Origin: Deltaproteobacteria bacterium
Lineage (GTDB): Bacteria; Myxococcota_A; UBA9160; UBA4427
Length of the DNA: 64,000 nucleotides
Assembly: GCA_029261835.1 (NCBI GenBank)
Contig: JAJDAO010000078.1
Coordinates: forward strand, 1-64,000
Direction of reading: 5' to 3'
The notes below the pieces were generated by a model. The model searched no databases, was not told the DNA's origin, and worked only from the letters and a program-made list of their open reading frames with translations. This document shows positions 35,198 through 44,996 of the stretch, piece after piece. Position 1 is the first letter of the stretch; each line of letters starts with the position of its first letter. Made by a program: the position numbers and the translations under genes.

Positions 35198-36382
35198 GTG
35201 GCCGACCACGAAATCATCACCAACCGAGGCGACCTCGAGGTGCTTGCTCGGGATCTGCTGCGAGAAGAAGTCGTCGCAGTGGATACCGAAGCCGACAGCT
35301 TCTACCACTACTACGACAAGACGTGCCTCGTGCAGATCGCGACGCGTCGGGACACCTGGCTGGTGGATCCGCTCGCGCTCGGCGGTCCAGCGGAACTCGC
35401 GCCACTCGGTCCCGTCTTCGCCTCTCCTGACGTCCGCATCCTGTTTCACGCAGCAGAATACGACCTCTTCGTGCTCAAGCGCGACTGCGGCTTCAGCTTC
35501 ACGAATCTCTTCGACACAATGATTAGCGCCCAACTACTGGGCTACCCCGCCATCGGCCTTGCGGCTCTGATCGAACACCACTTCGGCATCAAGCTGCCCA
35601 AGGACGAGCAGCGCTCCGACTGGTCGCGCCGACCTCTTACGGATAAGCAGATCTCGTACGGAATCTCAGACGTCCGCTACCTGATCCGCCTTTCGGAGAA
35701 GCTTGAGAAGGAGCTCAAGAAGGCGGGGCGACTGGCCTGGGCTGAGGCTGACTTCGAGACCGTGACACATCGGGCGTGGCCCGAGCGTGAATTCGACCGC
35801 CTCGGCTATCTGAGAATCAAGGGCGCCCGCACGCTCGAGCCCACAGCTCTGGCTGTGTTGCGTGAACTCTTCCTCGTGCGAGATGGCCGCGCGCGCGAGG
35901 TCGATCGCCCACCCTTCAAAGTATTGGGAAACCGAGCGCTGCTGGAACTCGCCAAGGAACAGCCCGAGAGCTCCGAAGAACTCGCGAGAATCAAGGGCGT
36001 GACGGACCTGATCATTCGGCGAATGGGCCAGGACATTCTGAAGGCGATCAAGAAGGGGCTCCGGCGGCCTCATGGCCCGATCCCCAAGCTGCAGGGCAAT
36101 GGCCGCAAGCGTATGGACCGGCGCGCGGAGCGTCGGGTCTCTCGCCTCAAGGGCTGGCGTTCCGAGCGCGCCCAGGAGCTCAAGCTCGACCCGGGCGTGC
36201 TCTGCCCAAACGCCGCGCTGGAAGCCATCGCTATGCGCAACCCGCAGAAGCCCGAGGAACTCAATGAGGTTTCCGAGCTCAAGAACTGGTTCGCCGGGAG
36301 CTTCGCCGAAGAGGTGATCGCGGTGCTGGCCGAGGCCGCCGGAGAGAAAGAAGAGAAGCCCACGCCTCGGCGCAAGCGATAG
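35198..36382 (+). CDS. rnd: ribonuclease D-like 3'-5' exonuclease with HRDC domains
   Basis: 394 residues from GTG 35198, picked because GAGG lies 5 nt upstream; GTG 35159 would add 13 residues without a ribosome site. DEDD exonuclease: VAVDTEADSFYHY (Exo I D and E), LFHAAEYDLFVLKRD (Exo II), and YGISDVRYLIRLSEKL with the Exo III Asp. It is followed by two HRDC-like helical modules (about 200-280 and 305-375). Trims 3' ends of tRNA and other structured RNA. A strong terminator follows. Confidence 0.9.
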   Translation: MADHEIITNRGDLEVLARDLLREEVVAVDTEADSFYHYYDKTCLVQIATRRDTWLVDPLALGGPAELAPLGPVFASPDVRILFHAAEYDLFVLKRDCGFSFTNLFDTMISAQLLGYPAIGLAALIEHHFGIKLPKDEQRSDWSRRPLTDKQISYGISDVRYLIRLSEKLEKELKKAGRLAWAEADFETVTHRAWPEREFDRLGYLRIKGARTLEPTALAVLRELFLVRDGRAREVDRPPFKVLGNRALLELAKEQPESSEELARIKGVTDLIIRRMGQDILKAIKKGLRRPHGPIPKLQGNGRKRMDRRAERRVSRLKGWRSERAQELKLDPGVLCPNAALEAIAMRNPQKPEELNEVSELKNWFAGSFAEEVIAVLAEAAGEKEEKPTPRRKR

Positions 36383-36440
36383 CTGGAGACCGCCACGGGA
36401 GCGAGTCTCTCGCCGGCAGCACCCCGATCGCACAAGACTA

Positions 36441-36479
36441 CTCAGGCCCCCTGCTTGCAGAGGGCCTGAGCCTCTTTTT
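36441..36479 (+). terminator. intrinsic terminator of rnd
   Basis: Perfect 9-bp stem CTCAGGCCC / GGGCCTGAG (36441-36449, 36462-36470), 12-nt loop, then CC-T-C-TTTTT. 58 nt after the stop codon. Confidence 0.88.
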
Positions 36480-36988
36480 GACCTAGGAGAATGATGACGC
36501 GGTCTTCGGAAGGGATGCGACACCCGAAGAGCTGTGTGCCGATCTGGGCCCCGGGAAATTCGGGTCTGGGCGGGGTGCAGTTCTGGGGGAAAGCGCCTCG
36601 TTAAGAGATCCCGAACCCCCGGGGTTCTGAGCTTCCTCGATGAACGCGCCCGTTAACATCCAAGTCGCTCAGGCCAGATCGTTGTGAGGGCTCAACTTGC
36701 AGAACGCGTACCAACTACTGTGCTAGGGCTGAAATTCTCGCAAGTACGCGGTATTCGTGGCCTCTCCGGCGCTGGGCACTTCGAGCGGCGGCGCAATCAG
36801 GATGCATCCGACGGCTGCGGTACTGGGTGAATGGCTCCAGACCCATCTGATGCAATCGTGTTTCCTACGTGTTTCTCAGTGATTAACCTGGGTGCAATGG
36901 GATAACGCAGTGCATCCTGCAGTTGCACTAGCCAGGCTGCAGCAGGACGCGGATGCCCTCGCGGGGATTCCTGCGATAGACTGCTCCG
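36480..36988. other. 509-bp gene-free stretch
   Basis: I see no gene, and the minus-strand frame 36797-37693 is an antisense shadow of pepP. Two small dyads occur: GGATGCATCC (36800-36809) and AGTGCA / TGCACT (36909-36914, 36924-36929). Base composition is less GC-biased than the genes, so this may hold a promoter or a small RNA, but nothing definite. Confidence 0.4.
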
Positions 36989-38299
36989 GTGTTCGCGGAA
37001 AGACGCAAACGCTTCCTGGCCGCCATGGGGTCCGACGCTGTGGCGATCGTGCTTGGTGCGCAGCTCGCGACACGCTCTCACGACACCGAGTATCCCTTCC
37101 GCCAGGACAGCGACTTCTGGTACCTGACCGGCTTCGCTCACCCGGACGCAGTCGCGATCTTGAGCACCGGCAAGGGACCGAGCTTCAGCCTGTTCGTTCA
37201 GCCCCGCGACCCGGCGGCCGAGGTCTGGACCGGGTATCGACCCGGTGTCGCGGGAGCCAAACAGGACTATTCGGCAGACGAGGCCCACGACTGCGGAGAT
37301 CTTCTCGACGAGCTGCCTGCCCTCCTGCGAGGCGCCGACCGCATCTACCACACGCTCGGGCGCCGGTCGGAGATCGATCACAAGCTGGTCAAGGTGCAGG
37401 AGCAGCTGCGCCGCGAGAGCAAGAGCGGAGTCGCGCCTGCTTCGCTGCTGCTGGACCCACGCTCGATTCTGCACGAGATGCGACTGATCAAGTCCGAGGC
37501 GGAACTCGCCATCATGCGCCGTGCGGCGGAAATCAGCGAAGAGGCACACGCCGAGGCGGCAGCGCTCCTGCGGCCGGATCGTCATGAATACGAGATCCAG
37601 GCTGCGTTGGAGTATGCCTTCCGGCGTCGCGGCGCCAGTGGGCCCGCCTACAACACCATCGTGGCGGGCGGCCGTGGTGCCGCAACACTCCACTACATCG
37701 CCAATGATCGGCCGTTGCGCGAGGGTGAGCTTGTTCTGATCGATGCCGGAGCCGAATTCGAGGGCTATGCCTCGGACGTGACGCGCACCTATCCCATCGA
37801 CGGCCGCTTCCGGGGCGCTGGTAGAGCGGTCTACGAAGCCGTGTTGGCGGCTCAGGAGGCCGCGCTAACGGCGATTCGACCCGGCACGACTCTACCCGAA
37901 ATCCACAATGCAACTGTCCGATGCCTGGTAGAGGGTATGCTCAGCCTTGGACTGCTCTCGGGCTCTGCCGACGATCTCATCGAGGCTGAAGCCTACAAGC
38001 GCTACTACATGCACGGCACGAGCCACTGGCTCGGACTGGACGCACACGATGTCGGTAGCTACGCGCTGGATGGCCGGGCGAGAACTCTCGAGCCGGGTAT
38101 CGTGTTCACCGTGGAGCCCGGCATCTATGTGGCCAGTGACGATGACAAGGCACCTGAGTCACTGCGGGGAATCGGGGTCCGAATCGAAGACGATGTGGTC
38201 GTCACCGCGGAAGGAATCGAAAACTTGAATAGTGCCATCCCCAAGCAGCCAGAGGAAGTCGAAGCCTGGGTCAGGTCCCAGCGAACGTTGGCGATTTAG
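36989..38299 (+). CDS. pepP: Xaa-Pro aminopeptidase (M24B)
   Basis: 436 residues from GTG 36989. Removes an N-terminal residue followed by proline. N-terminal AMP_N domain (ERRKRFLAAMGSDAVAIVLGAQ, FRQDSDFWYLTGF) then the pita-bread domain with the five metal ligands: VLIDAGAEFEGYASDVTRTYP (two Asp), HGTSHWLGLDAHDVG (His), FTVEPGIY and GVRIEDDVVVT (two Glu). Followed at 11 nt by acsA in the same direction. Confidence 0.94.
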   Translation: MFAERRKRFLAAMGSDAVAIVLGAQLATRSHDTEYPFRQDSDFWYLTGFAHPDAVAILSTGKGPSFSLFVQPRDPAAEVWTGYRPGVAGAKQDYSADEAHDCGDLLDELPALLRGADRIYHTLGRRSEIDHKLVKVQEQLRRESKSGVAPASLLLDPRSILHEMRLIKSEAELAIMRRAAEISEEAHAEAAALLRPDRHEYEIQAALEYAFRRRGASGPAYNTIVAGGRGAATLHYIANDRPLREGELVLIDAGAEFEGYASDVTRTYPIDGRFRGAGRAVYEAVLAAQEAALTAIRPGTTLPEIHNATVRCLVEGMLSLGLLSGSADDLIEAEAYKRYYMHGTSHWLGLDAHDVGSYALDGRARTLEPGIVFTVEPGIYVASDDDKAPESLRGIGVRIEDDVVVTAEGIENLNSAIPKQPEEVEAWVRSQRTLAI

Positions 38300-38310
38300 G
38301 AGCCCCACAG

Positions 38311-40266
38311 ATGCCTGATATCGAATCGCTTCTCAAGGAGAAGCGTATCTTCAAGCCGGATTCTCAGTTCACCCGCAAAGCGAACTGGAACAAGAAGGTG
38401 GCGGCCGAGTACCGGAAGCTCGGCGAGAAGAATCCGCAGCTCTTCTGGGCCAAGATGGCGAAGGAGCATGTGAGCTGGTTCACACCCTGGAAGAAGGTGC
38501 TGGACTGGAAGCCTCCATATGCCAAGTGGTTCGTCGGAGCCAAGACAAACGTCAGCTACAACTGTCTCGACCGCCATCTCGAAGGCGATGACGCATGGCG
38601 GCGCAACAAGGCGGCCATTATCTGGGAGGGAGAGCCCGGCGACAGCCGCGTCATCACCTACGCGGAGCTTCACCGAGAGGTCTGTCGGTTCGCCAACGTC
38701 CTCAAGGCGCGAGGAGTCAAGAAGGGTGACCGCGTGGTCCTCTACATGCCCATGATCCCCGAGGCCGCTGTTGCGATGCTCGCCTGCACGCGAATCGGCG
38801 CCCCCCACAGCATCGTCTTCGGTGGCTTCTCGGCCGAGGCGCTGCGTGATCGCGTCGTGGACGCTGGCGCCAAGCTGGTCGTCACCTCCGACGGCGGCTT
38901 CCGCAAAGGAGAGCCGTTTGCCTTGAAGCGACAGGTCGACGCGGCGGTCGACGGTGTGGCTGCTGTGGAATGCGTGGTCGTCGTGCGGCGCACGGGCCAA
39001 GACGTCGAGATGAGGTCCGGCCGCGATTGCTGGTGGCACGAGGAGATGGCAACGGCGAGCACGAAGTGCCCGCCCGCCAAGCTCGACGCGGAGCACCCGC
39101 TCTTCATCCTCTACACCAGTGGTACGACGGGTAAGCCCAAGGGCGTCCTGCACACCACCGGTGGCTACTTGACGCACATTACAACTACCTGCAAAGCGAT
39201 CTTCGACCTTCAGGAGACGGATGTCTACTGGTGTACGGCGGACGTTGGCTGGATCACGGGGCATTCGTACGTAGTCTACGGACCGCTCGCCTGCGGGGCG
39301 ACGGCGTTCATGTACGAAGGTGTGCCCACTCATCCGGGTCCGGACCGCTGGTGGCAACTCATCGCCAAGTGGGGCGTCACGATTCTCTACACAGCCCCCA
39401 CTGCCATTCGCACCTTCATTCGCCTCGGCGACGAGCACCCGCGGCGCCACGATCTCTCATCGTTGCGCCTGCTCGGATCGGTGGGGGAACCGATCAATCC
39501 CGAGGCCTGGATGTGGTACCACCGGGTGATCGGACGGAAGCGCTGCCCAATCGTTGATACTTGGTGGCAGACGGAAACGGGCGGCATCATGATCACCCCG
39601 CTGCCCAGCTCAGTACCGACCAAGCCAGGCTCGGCCACATTGCCATTCCCCGGCATACAGGCGGCGATTCTCAGCGAGGAGGGTGAAGAGGTCGAGCCCC
39701 CCAACGGTGGTCTGCTGGCCATTACCCACCCCTGGCCCGGCATGCTGCGGGGAATCTGGGGTGACGAGCAGCGATATCGCGACACGTACTGGAGCAAGTG
39801 GACGAACACCTACTTCCCCGGTGACGGCGCTCATCGCGACAAGCAGGGCTACTTCTGGATCATGGGCCGGGTGGATGACGTGATGAACATCTCCGGCCAT
39901 CGTATTGGAACGATGGAGGTCGAGAGCGCGCTGGTGTCGCACAACAGCGTTGCCGAGGCGGCCGTGGTGGGGCGACCAGACGAGATCACGGGCACAGCGA
40001 TCGTTGCCTTCGTCACACCGACGGGCGACACCGAGTCCAGTGACGCGCTCACCTCGGTCCTGAAGACCCACGTCACAGCGGAGATCGGTGCCATCGCGCG
40101 GCCGGCGGAGATTCGCTTCACCAACTCGCTGCCCAAGACCCGCTCGGGCAAGATCATGCGGCGACTGTTGCGCAACATCGCGTCGGGAGACGAACTCGCT
40201 GGCGATACAAGCACTCTCGAGGACTTCAGCGTGCTGGCCTCACTGCGGGAGTCCGACGAGGGATAG
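38311..40266 (+). CDS. acsA: acetyl-coenzyme A synthetase
   Basis: 651 residues, the usual length. Makes acetyl-CoA from acetate, ATP and CoA via acetyl-AMP. Seen: DRHLEGDDAWRRNKAAIIWEGEPGDSR, P-loop ILYTSGTTGKPKGVLHTTGGYL, VDTWWQTETGGIMITPLP, MGRVDDVMNISGHRIGTMEVESALV and the C-terminal acetylation-site motif LPKTRSGKIMRRLLR, whose Lys is regulated by acetylation in other bacteria. ATG 38311 with AGGAG 7 nt upstream. Likely cotranscribed with pepP. Confidence 0.97.
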   Translation: MPDIESLLKEKRIFKPDSQFTRKANWNKKVAAEYRKLGEKNPQLFWAKMAKEHVSWFTPWKKVLDWKPPYAKWFVGAKTNVSYNCLDRHLEGDDAWRRNKAAIIWEGEPGDSRVITYAELHREVCRFANVLKARGVKKGDRVVLYMPMIPEAAVAMLACTRIGAPHSIVFGGFSAEALRDRVVDAGAKLVVTSDGGFRKGEPFALKRQVDAAVDGVAAVECVVVVRRTGQDVEMRSGRDCWWHEEMATASTKCPPAKLDAEHPLFILYTSGTTGKPKGVLHTTGGYLTHITTTCKAIFDLQETDVYWCTADVGWITGHSYVVYGPLACGATAFMYEGVPTHPGPDRWWQLIAKWGVTILYTAPTAIRTFIRLGDEHPRRHDLSSLRLLGSVGEPINPEAWMWYHRVIGRKRCPIVDTWWQTETGGIMITPLPSSVPTKPGSATLPFPGIQAAILSEEGEEVEPPNGGLLAITHPWPGMLRGIWGDEQRYRDTYWSKWTNTYFPGDGAHRDKQGYFWIMGRVDDVMNISGHRIGTMEVESALVSHNSVAEAAVVGRPDEITGTAIVAFVTPTGDTESSDALTSVLKTHVTAEIGAIARPAEIRFTNSLPKTRSGKIMRRLLRNIASGDELAGDTSTLEDFSVLASLRESDEG

Positions 40267-40299
40267 AACCTCGACGCGGAGAGCGTTCTTCACGCTTGC

Positions 40300-40884
40300 T
40301 CAGCTCGACCGACGGCCGATGTGCCAGCGGCCGTCGCTACGGCATATGACCTGGACGACGCCGCCGAGCGGCGGTTGACCGGGGCCGAGTGCCTCACCGC
40401 TCAGACTCTCGGCAATCACACGCACGACGCCCTTGTGAGCGACCACGATGGCCGAAGAGGCACCGCTGCTTCGAAGCCGGGCGAGCCCCCGCTCAACGCG
40501 TCGGTCGAAGTCCGCCCGAGTCTCACCCGCCGGAAATTCGAAGCTCGCCAGGCCGGACTGCCAGTCTTCGTAGAGAATCGGATCGCGGGCCTCGATTTCC
40601 TGCTTGGTGAGCCCTTCCCACCGGCCGAAGTCGATCTCTCGAAAGTCGGATTCCAATCGAACGAGCCGGCCCGGCGCGACGATGGTGGCCGTCCGCCAAG
40701 CCCGGCGCAGTGAGCTCGCGACCACCAGGTCGAAGCCCTCGCCTGGGATCTCGCCCCTGGCACCGCGCGCCTGCTGGCGCCCTTCGCGAGAGAGCTCGAC
40801 ATCGGTAGAGCCGTAGAAGCGGACACTCGACTGCCCGACCGTCTCCCCGTGTCGAACGAGCACTATGCGGCTCAGTCCACGCAT
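40300..40884 (-). CDS. histidine phosphatase (phosphoglycerate mutase-like)
   Basis: 194 residues. Branch of the PGAM/CobC superfamily: IVLVRHGET with the phospho-accepting His, SSLRRAWRTATIV, REIDFGRWEGLTKQEI, and AIVVAHKGVVRVIAE with the second His. The substrate may be alpha-ribazole phosphate, a sugar phosphate or a phosphoprotein; no cobalamin genes are near. The last 30 codons contain a 9-bp perfect hairpin (40310-40336) that lies 44 nt after the acsA stop and could terminate acsA. Confidence 0.87.
   Translation of the reverse strand: MRGLSRIVLVRHGETVGQSSVRFYGSTDVELSREGRQQARGARGEIPGEGFDLVVASSLRRAWRTATIVAPGRLVRLESDFREIDFGRWEGLTKQEIEARDPILYEDWQSGLASFEFPAGETRADFDRRVERGLARLRSSGASSAIVVAHKGVVRVIAESLSGEALGPGQPPLGGVVQVICRSDGRWHIGRRSS
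40310..40336 (+). terminator. hairpin downstream of acsA
   Basis: Perfect 9-bp stem CGACGGCCG / CGGCCGTCG with a 9-nt loop, inside the 3' end of the convergent phosphatase gene. No T-run. Confidence 0.35.
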
Positions 40885-41000
40885 GTCAGCTAGGCGCTAT
40901 CCATCGGCGAGAAGAGAATCGGAGAGGCGATCGCGAGCGTCAACACGAGGAGCCTCTGTTAGACTCCGTTCGAACTGCATTCCGGGGGGAAAGCGTCACC

Positions 41001-42347
41001 GTGCGAGCTGGCCTCGTAATCGCAGCGCTCGTGGTGCTGGTGGGAGCCGTGGCGCTCTCGCTGCCGCGCCTGGAGGGGGTGCCACCGGCCCTCGACGTGC
41101 CGGAAACGATCACTCTCGGGGCGACGCCCCAAACCCTCACCATCAGCGCCCGCGACGGAGACTCGGGGCTGCGGGATATCAGCGTACGGCTGCTGCACGG
41201 CGCCGGAAGCCAGAGCCTGGTGGTGGAGCATTATCCGGGCAACTGGCTGAGCGGCGGGGCACCCGGGGGCGCGCTCAGGAGTATCGAACTTCAGCTCGAT
41301 GTCTCGGTGCTGCAGGTACCCGATGGCACCGCGACGCTGGTACTCAGCACCCGCGACTGGTCGTGGCGCGATGGCTTCAGGGGCAACCGCAGCGAGCGAA
41401 GCATCCCACTGCTGATCGATACCCGCGTCCCGACTCTCTCGCTCGTGAGCGGACTCACCTACGTGTATCGCGGCGGGTCGGCTGCCGCGGTCTATCGCCT
41501 GAGCGAAGATGCAGCGCGGCATGGCGTACGGGTCGACGAGGCGTTCTTTCCCGGCGTTCCCCATCCGTCTGGTGGCAAGCTGGCCCGCCTGGCGCTGTTC
41601 GCCATCCCGGTCGATGCGCCTGCCAACCCGGTGGTGGAGGTGATCGCGGTCGACGCGGCGGGCAACGAGGGGCGCGCGCCGCTGCGCGCACGTGTGCTCG
41701 AGCGCGCTTTCGCGAAGAAGGAGATCGCGATCGGAGACGACTTCCTCGAACGCATCGCGCGGCCGCTGGCACAGAGCGCTGGTCTCGACGAAGCGGATGC
41801 CCTCGTCTCTTTCCAGAGGGTCAACAGCGATCTGCGTGGGCGGAACGAGGAGACCATTCGGCAGCGACTTGCCAATGCCTCATCCATTCGGCATTGGCGG
41901 GGCGCCTTCAAGCAGCTCGCCGGCTCCAAAGTGATGGGCCGCTTCGCCGAGCAACGAACGTACACGGTAGACGGCAGGGCGGCTTCGCGAGCGACACACT
42001 TTGGGTTCGACCTCGCCTCCACTGCACGGGCTCCGGTCACCGCCGCGGCGAACGGTATTGTGATCTCGGCCGACGAGCTGGGGATCTACGGCAACTGCGT
42101 GCTGATCGATCACGGCATCGGCCTGAGCTCACTCTACGGACATCTGTCGCAGATTGACGTGGCGCCGGGCGATCGCGTCGAGAAGGGACAAGTCATCGGC
42201 CTGACGGGTGCGACGGGGCTCGCGGGCGGCGATCACCTCCACTTCGCCATCATGGTGGGGAGCAGCTATGTGGATCCCATGGAGTGGTGGGATCCAAAGT
42301 GGGTGCGAAGCCACATCGAGGTAAGGCTCGAGCGGTTCGGCCCGTAG
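41001..42347 (+). CDS. M23 family peptidoglycan endopeptidase
   Basis: 448 residues. N-terminal signal anchor (AGLVIAALVVLVGAVALSL) then about 300 residues of beta-rich stalk, then an LytM/M23 domain with THFGFDLAS (Zn ligands His and Asp), LIDHGIGLSSLYGHLSQIDVAPGDRVEKGQVIGLTGATG and the HxH motif in GGDHLHFAIMV. All four zinc/catalytic residues are there, so it should be an active endopeptidase rather than an EnvC-like degenerate. GTG start with a GGGGGGAAAG ribosome site. Acts in the periplasm on cross-links. Confidence 0.92.
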   Translation: MRAGLVIAALVVLVGAVALSLPRLEGVPPALDVPETITLGATPQTLTISARDGDSGLRDISVRLLHGAGSQSLVVEHYPGNWLSGGAPGGALRSIELQLDVSVLQVPDGTATLVLSTRDWSWRDGFRGNRSERSIPLLIDTRVPTLSLVSGLTYVYRGGSAAAVYRLSEDAARHGVRVDEAFFPGVPHPSGGKLARLALFAIPVDAPANPVVEVIAVDAAGNEGRAPLRARVLERAFAKKEIAIGDDFLERIARPLAQSAGLDEADALVSFQRVNSDLRGRNEETIRQRLANASSIRHWRGAFKQLAGSKVMGRFAEQRTYTVDGRAASRATHFGFDLASTARAPVTAAANGIVISADELGIYGNCVLIDHGIGLSSLYGHLSQIDVAPGDRVEKGQVIGLTGATGLAGGDHLHFAIMVGSSYVDPMEWWDPKWVRSHIEVRLERFGP

Positions 42348-42390
42348 TGCGCCCGGAGCGACGCCCGAGTGGCGCTGCTATCCATCGGGC

Positions 42391-43542
42391 ATGAGCACGG
42401 GCACCGCCAGCGAACCCAGCAGCGCAGCGCGCCTGCGCCTCCGCCGGAGGTTGCTCGAGTGGTACGACGCCAATCGGCGGGATCTCCCCTGGCGCCGCAC
42501 TCGAGATCCGTACGCGATCTGGATCTCGGAGATCATGCTGCAGCAGACGCGTGTCGAGACGGTGATCCCGTACTACGAGCGCTTCCTCTTGCGCTTCCCG
42601 GACATCGAGAGCTTGGCGAACGCCGATCTCGAAGACGTCTACGGCGCGTGGACCGGACTCGGCTACTACTCGAGAGCTCGAAATCTCCGCTCTGCCGCCC
42701 AGACTGTAGTAGCCGAGCACGGCGGCCAGTTGCCCGCAGACGCCGTGACCCTGCAAAGCCTCAGCGGCATCGGCCGCTACACCGCCGGCGCGCTTGCGTC
42801 CATCGCGTTCGACCGGAACGAGCCGGTGGTGGACGGCAACGTGATACGCGTGTTGGCACGCCGCTTCGGTATCCGAGACGAAACGACCAACAAGCTCGTA
42901 GTGGATCGACTCTGGCGGCTGGCGGGCAAGCTCGTGCGGGGCCCTCGGCCCGGTGATCTCAACCAGGCGCTCATGGAGCTCGGCGCCACGATCTGCACTC
43001 CGCGCACACCCGCGTGCGGTGTCTGCCCGCTGCGGCGGAGTTGTCAGGCGGCACGCGCGGGCGACGCCGAAGCGCTTCCCGTCAAGGCGAAGAAGACAAA
43101 GCCACTGCGAATCGAGGCCGTGGCTGGCTGGATCGAGCGCCGCGGCAAGGTGGTGGTGGTGCGGCGGCCGCACGGGGGGCTACTCGGCGGCATGTGGGAG
43201 CTGCCCGGCGGGACGATCGAGGGGGGCGTGAAACCGGAGGACGCTCTCCGCCGGCATCTCGCCGCGACCCTGGGTCTCTCGCTGAGGCGGGTTGAGAGCG
43301 CCGGCTCGGTCGAGCACGTATTCACCCATCGCCGGCTGCGCCTGCACGTCTTTCGCTGCGGAAAGCCGGATGGCCGCGTGCGGCGAGCCGACCTGCTCGA
43401 TCACCGCTGGCTCTCGCCATCTGAACTCAGTCAGCTCCCGCACGGTGGCCCCACGCGAAAGGCTCTGGCCCTGCTCGGCAAAGCGAGTGGCGAGCCCCAC
43501 CGGCGACGAGTACGACGGTCGCTCGCGGAGCTGCAATCATGA
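42391..43542 (+). CDS. mutY: A/G-specific adenine glycosylase
   Basis: 383 residues. Removes A opposite 8-oxoG. HhH-GPD fold: SEIMLQQTRVETVIPYYERF (catalytic Glu), LSGIGRYTAGALASIAF, VVDGNVIRVLARRFG (catalytic Asp), the [4Fe-4S] ligands in CTPRTPACGVCPLRRSC (C-x6-C-x2-C-x5-C), and a C-terminal Nudix-like 8-oxoG recognition domain (GGMWELPGGTIEGG). Its stop overlaps the Smr gene as ATGA. Confidence 0.95.
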   Translation: MSTGTASEPSSAARLRLRRRLLEWYDANRRDLPWRRTRDPYAIWISEIMLQQTRVETVIPYYERFLLRFPDIESLANADLEDVYGAWTGLGYYSRARNLRSAAQTVVAEHGGQLPADAVTLQSLSGIGRYTAGALASIAFDRNEPVVDGNVIRVLARRFGIRDETTNKLVVDRLWRLAGKLVRGPRPGDLNQALMELGATICTPRTPACGVCPLRRSCQAARAGDAEALPVKAKKTKPLRIEAVAGWIERRGKVVVVRRPHGGLLGGMWELPGGTIEGGVKPEDALRRHLAATLGLSLRRVESAGSVEHVFTHRRLRLHVFRCGKPDGRVRRADLLDHRWLSPSELSQLPHGGPTRKALALLGKASGEPHRRRVRRSLAELQS

Positions 43543-44084
43543 TCGCCGGCAAGCCTCCTTCGTCCGGTGATGACCGCGAGTGCGAGTCTTTCGCTGGGGC
43601 CATGCGCGATGAAGAAGACGTGACTCCGCTGGCGGAGGCAGGAGCGAAGAAGACACCCGTGATGCGCAGCTCCCAAGCGAGACAGCCGGCGGGTGATCCG
43701 GAGTCTCCGTCTCCCTTTCACTATCCGGTAGCGAATGAGCCTCTTCTCGGCCACCGGCCGGGTCTGCGAAAGAGCGAGCTGCGTCGACTGCGCGCCGGCA
43801 AGCTGCGGCCCGAAGTGGTGGTGGATCTTCACGGTCTCGATCGCGCATCGGCACGGGCGTTTCTCCGTGAGGAGATCGCCTCTGCCCTGCGAGCCGAGTG
43901 GGCCTGCGTACTCGTCATCCACGGACGCGGACGCGGATCGGATCGGGGCGAGCCGGTCCTCAGACGATCACTGCCGAATTGGCTTGCGGAGCGCGGTCTG
44001 CAGGAGGCCCTACTCGCCTTCGCACCCGCAAGTCCACGAGATGGCGGGCGGGGAGCCACGTACCTCATGCTGCGGCGAGAGTGA
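43539..44084 (+). CDS. Smr/MutS2 domain endonuclease-like protein
   Basis: 181 residues. The first about 85 residues look disordered; then the Smr domain: LRPEVVVDLHGLDRASARAFL (DLHG motif), VLVIHGRGRGSDRGEPVLRRSLPNWL and a C-terminal GRGATYLMLRR. Stand-alone Smr proteins nick DNA or, as with E. coli SmrB, cut mRNA at collided ribosomes; the long disordered N-terminus fits ribosome recruitment, but that is inference. Translated coupled to mutY. Confidence 0.85.
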   Translation: MIAGKPPSSGDDRECESFAGAMRDEEDVTPLAEAGAKKTPVMRSSQARQPAGDPESPSPFHYPVANEPLLGHRPGLRKSELRRLRAGKLRPEVVVDLHGLDRASARAFLREEIASALRAEWACVLVIHGRGRGSDRGEPVLRRSLPNWLAERGLQEALLAFAPASPRDGGRGATYLMLRRE

Positions 44085-44086
44085 AT

Positions 44087-44914
44087 TCAACCTTCCTCGC
44101 TGCGCCGCCGGCCCTTCTCGATGGCGTCCCGCATCCCCCTGCCCGCCGCGAGCAGCGCGAGCCGACGCGGCAGGAGTGACAGCAGGCTCACGAGAAGGAA
44201 GTTGGCAACACCGGCAATGTGCGACGGACCGCCACCCAGCCTCTCGAGCCCCTGGCGCGCAACGTCGGCCGGCGTCATCGCGCCGGTGGGCATATCGCGC
44301 ACGTCCATCCCGCTGTTGGTGATCATCTCGGTGTCGGTGGCGCCAGGCGCAAGTACCAGCACGTCGACGCCTGAGCCGCGGACCTCGCCCCAGAGTCCTT
44401 CGCCGAGTGCACGTACGAATGCCTTGCTGGCCGAATACGCCACCGACCAGGGTGCGGGAGTGTAGGCCTCGATCGAACCGGTGATGACAATGCCACCGCG
44501 ACCGCGCCTGCGCAGGAGCGGCAGGAAGGCGTGCGCGACGAGCATCGGAGCTCGGCAATTCACGGCGAGTACCGCCTCGAGTGTCTCAAGCGGCGTCTCG
44601 TCCAACAGCCCCTTGGCCCCGAGACCGGCGTTGCTGACGACCAGACCGATGTCTCGTCCCTCACAGGCGGGCAGCAGCATGTCCAGGAAGTCGCGACAGC
44701 CGAGGTCCAGGGGCAGCGTCGTCACCTCGACGCCATGCTCCTTTGCCAGCTCTTTCGCCAGCGTCTCGATGAGCGCCTGCCGCCGCGCGACGAGTACGAG
44801 ATCGAGCCCCGCGGTGGCGAGCTGCCGCGCGAACTCGCGCCCAATCCCCGAGGAGGCGCCGGTTACGAGCGCGACAGGCCCGTAGTGCGAGGCGAAGTCC
44901 GCTGCAATCGGCAC
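44087..44914 (-). CDS. short-chain dehydrogenase/reductase
   Basis: 275 residues from GTG 44914, chosen because AGGAGG lies 5 nt upstream; ATG 44959 in the same frame is less likely. SDR: TGASSGIGREFARQLA cofactor motif, LVVSNAGLGAKG (NAG), the catalytic Ser in VITGSIEAYTPAPWSVAYSASKAFVRALGEG (YxxSK, Tyr and Lys), then PGATDTEM. The substrate is unknown. Its 3' end abuts the convergent Smr gene (2 nt between stops). Confidence 0.88.
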   Translation of the reverse strand: MPIAADFASHYGPVALVTGASSGIGREFARQLATAGLDLVLVARRQALIETLAKELAKEHGVEVTTLPLDLGCRDFLDMLLPACEGRDIGLVVSNAGLGAKGLLDETPLETLEAVLAVNCRAPMLVAHAFLPLLRRRGRGGIVITGSIEAYTPAPWSVAYSASKAFVRALGEGLWGEVRGSGVDVLVLAPGATDTEMITNSGMDVRDMPTGAMTPADVARQGLERLGGGPSHIAGVANFLLVSLLSLLPRRLALLAAGRGMRDAIEKGRRRSEEG

Positions 44915-44996
44915 GCTTCCTCCTGATCGGCGAGTGGTGGCCGACCGAGAGTATGGCACGATCGGGCTGGGCGGAACGTTCGCGAGTGGAGCGCTG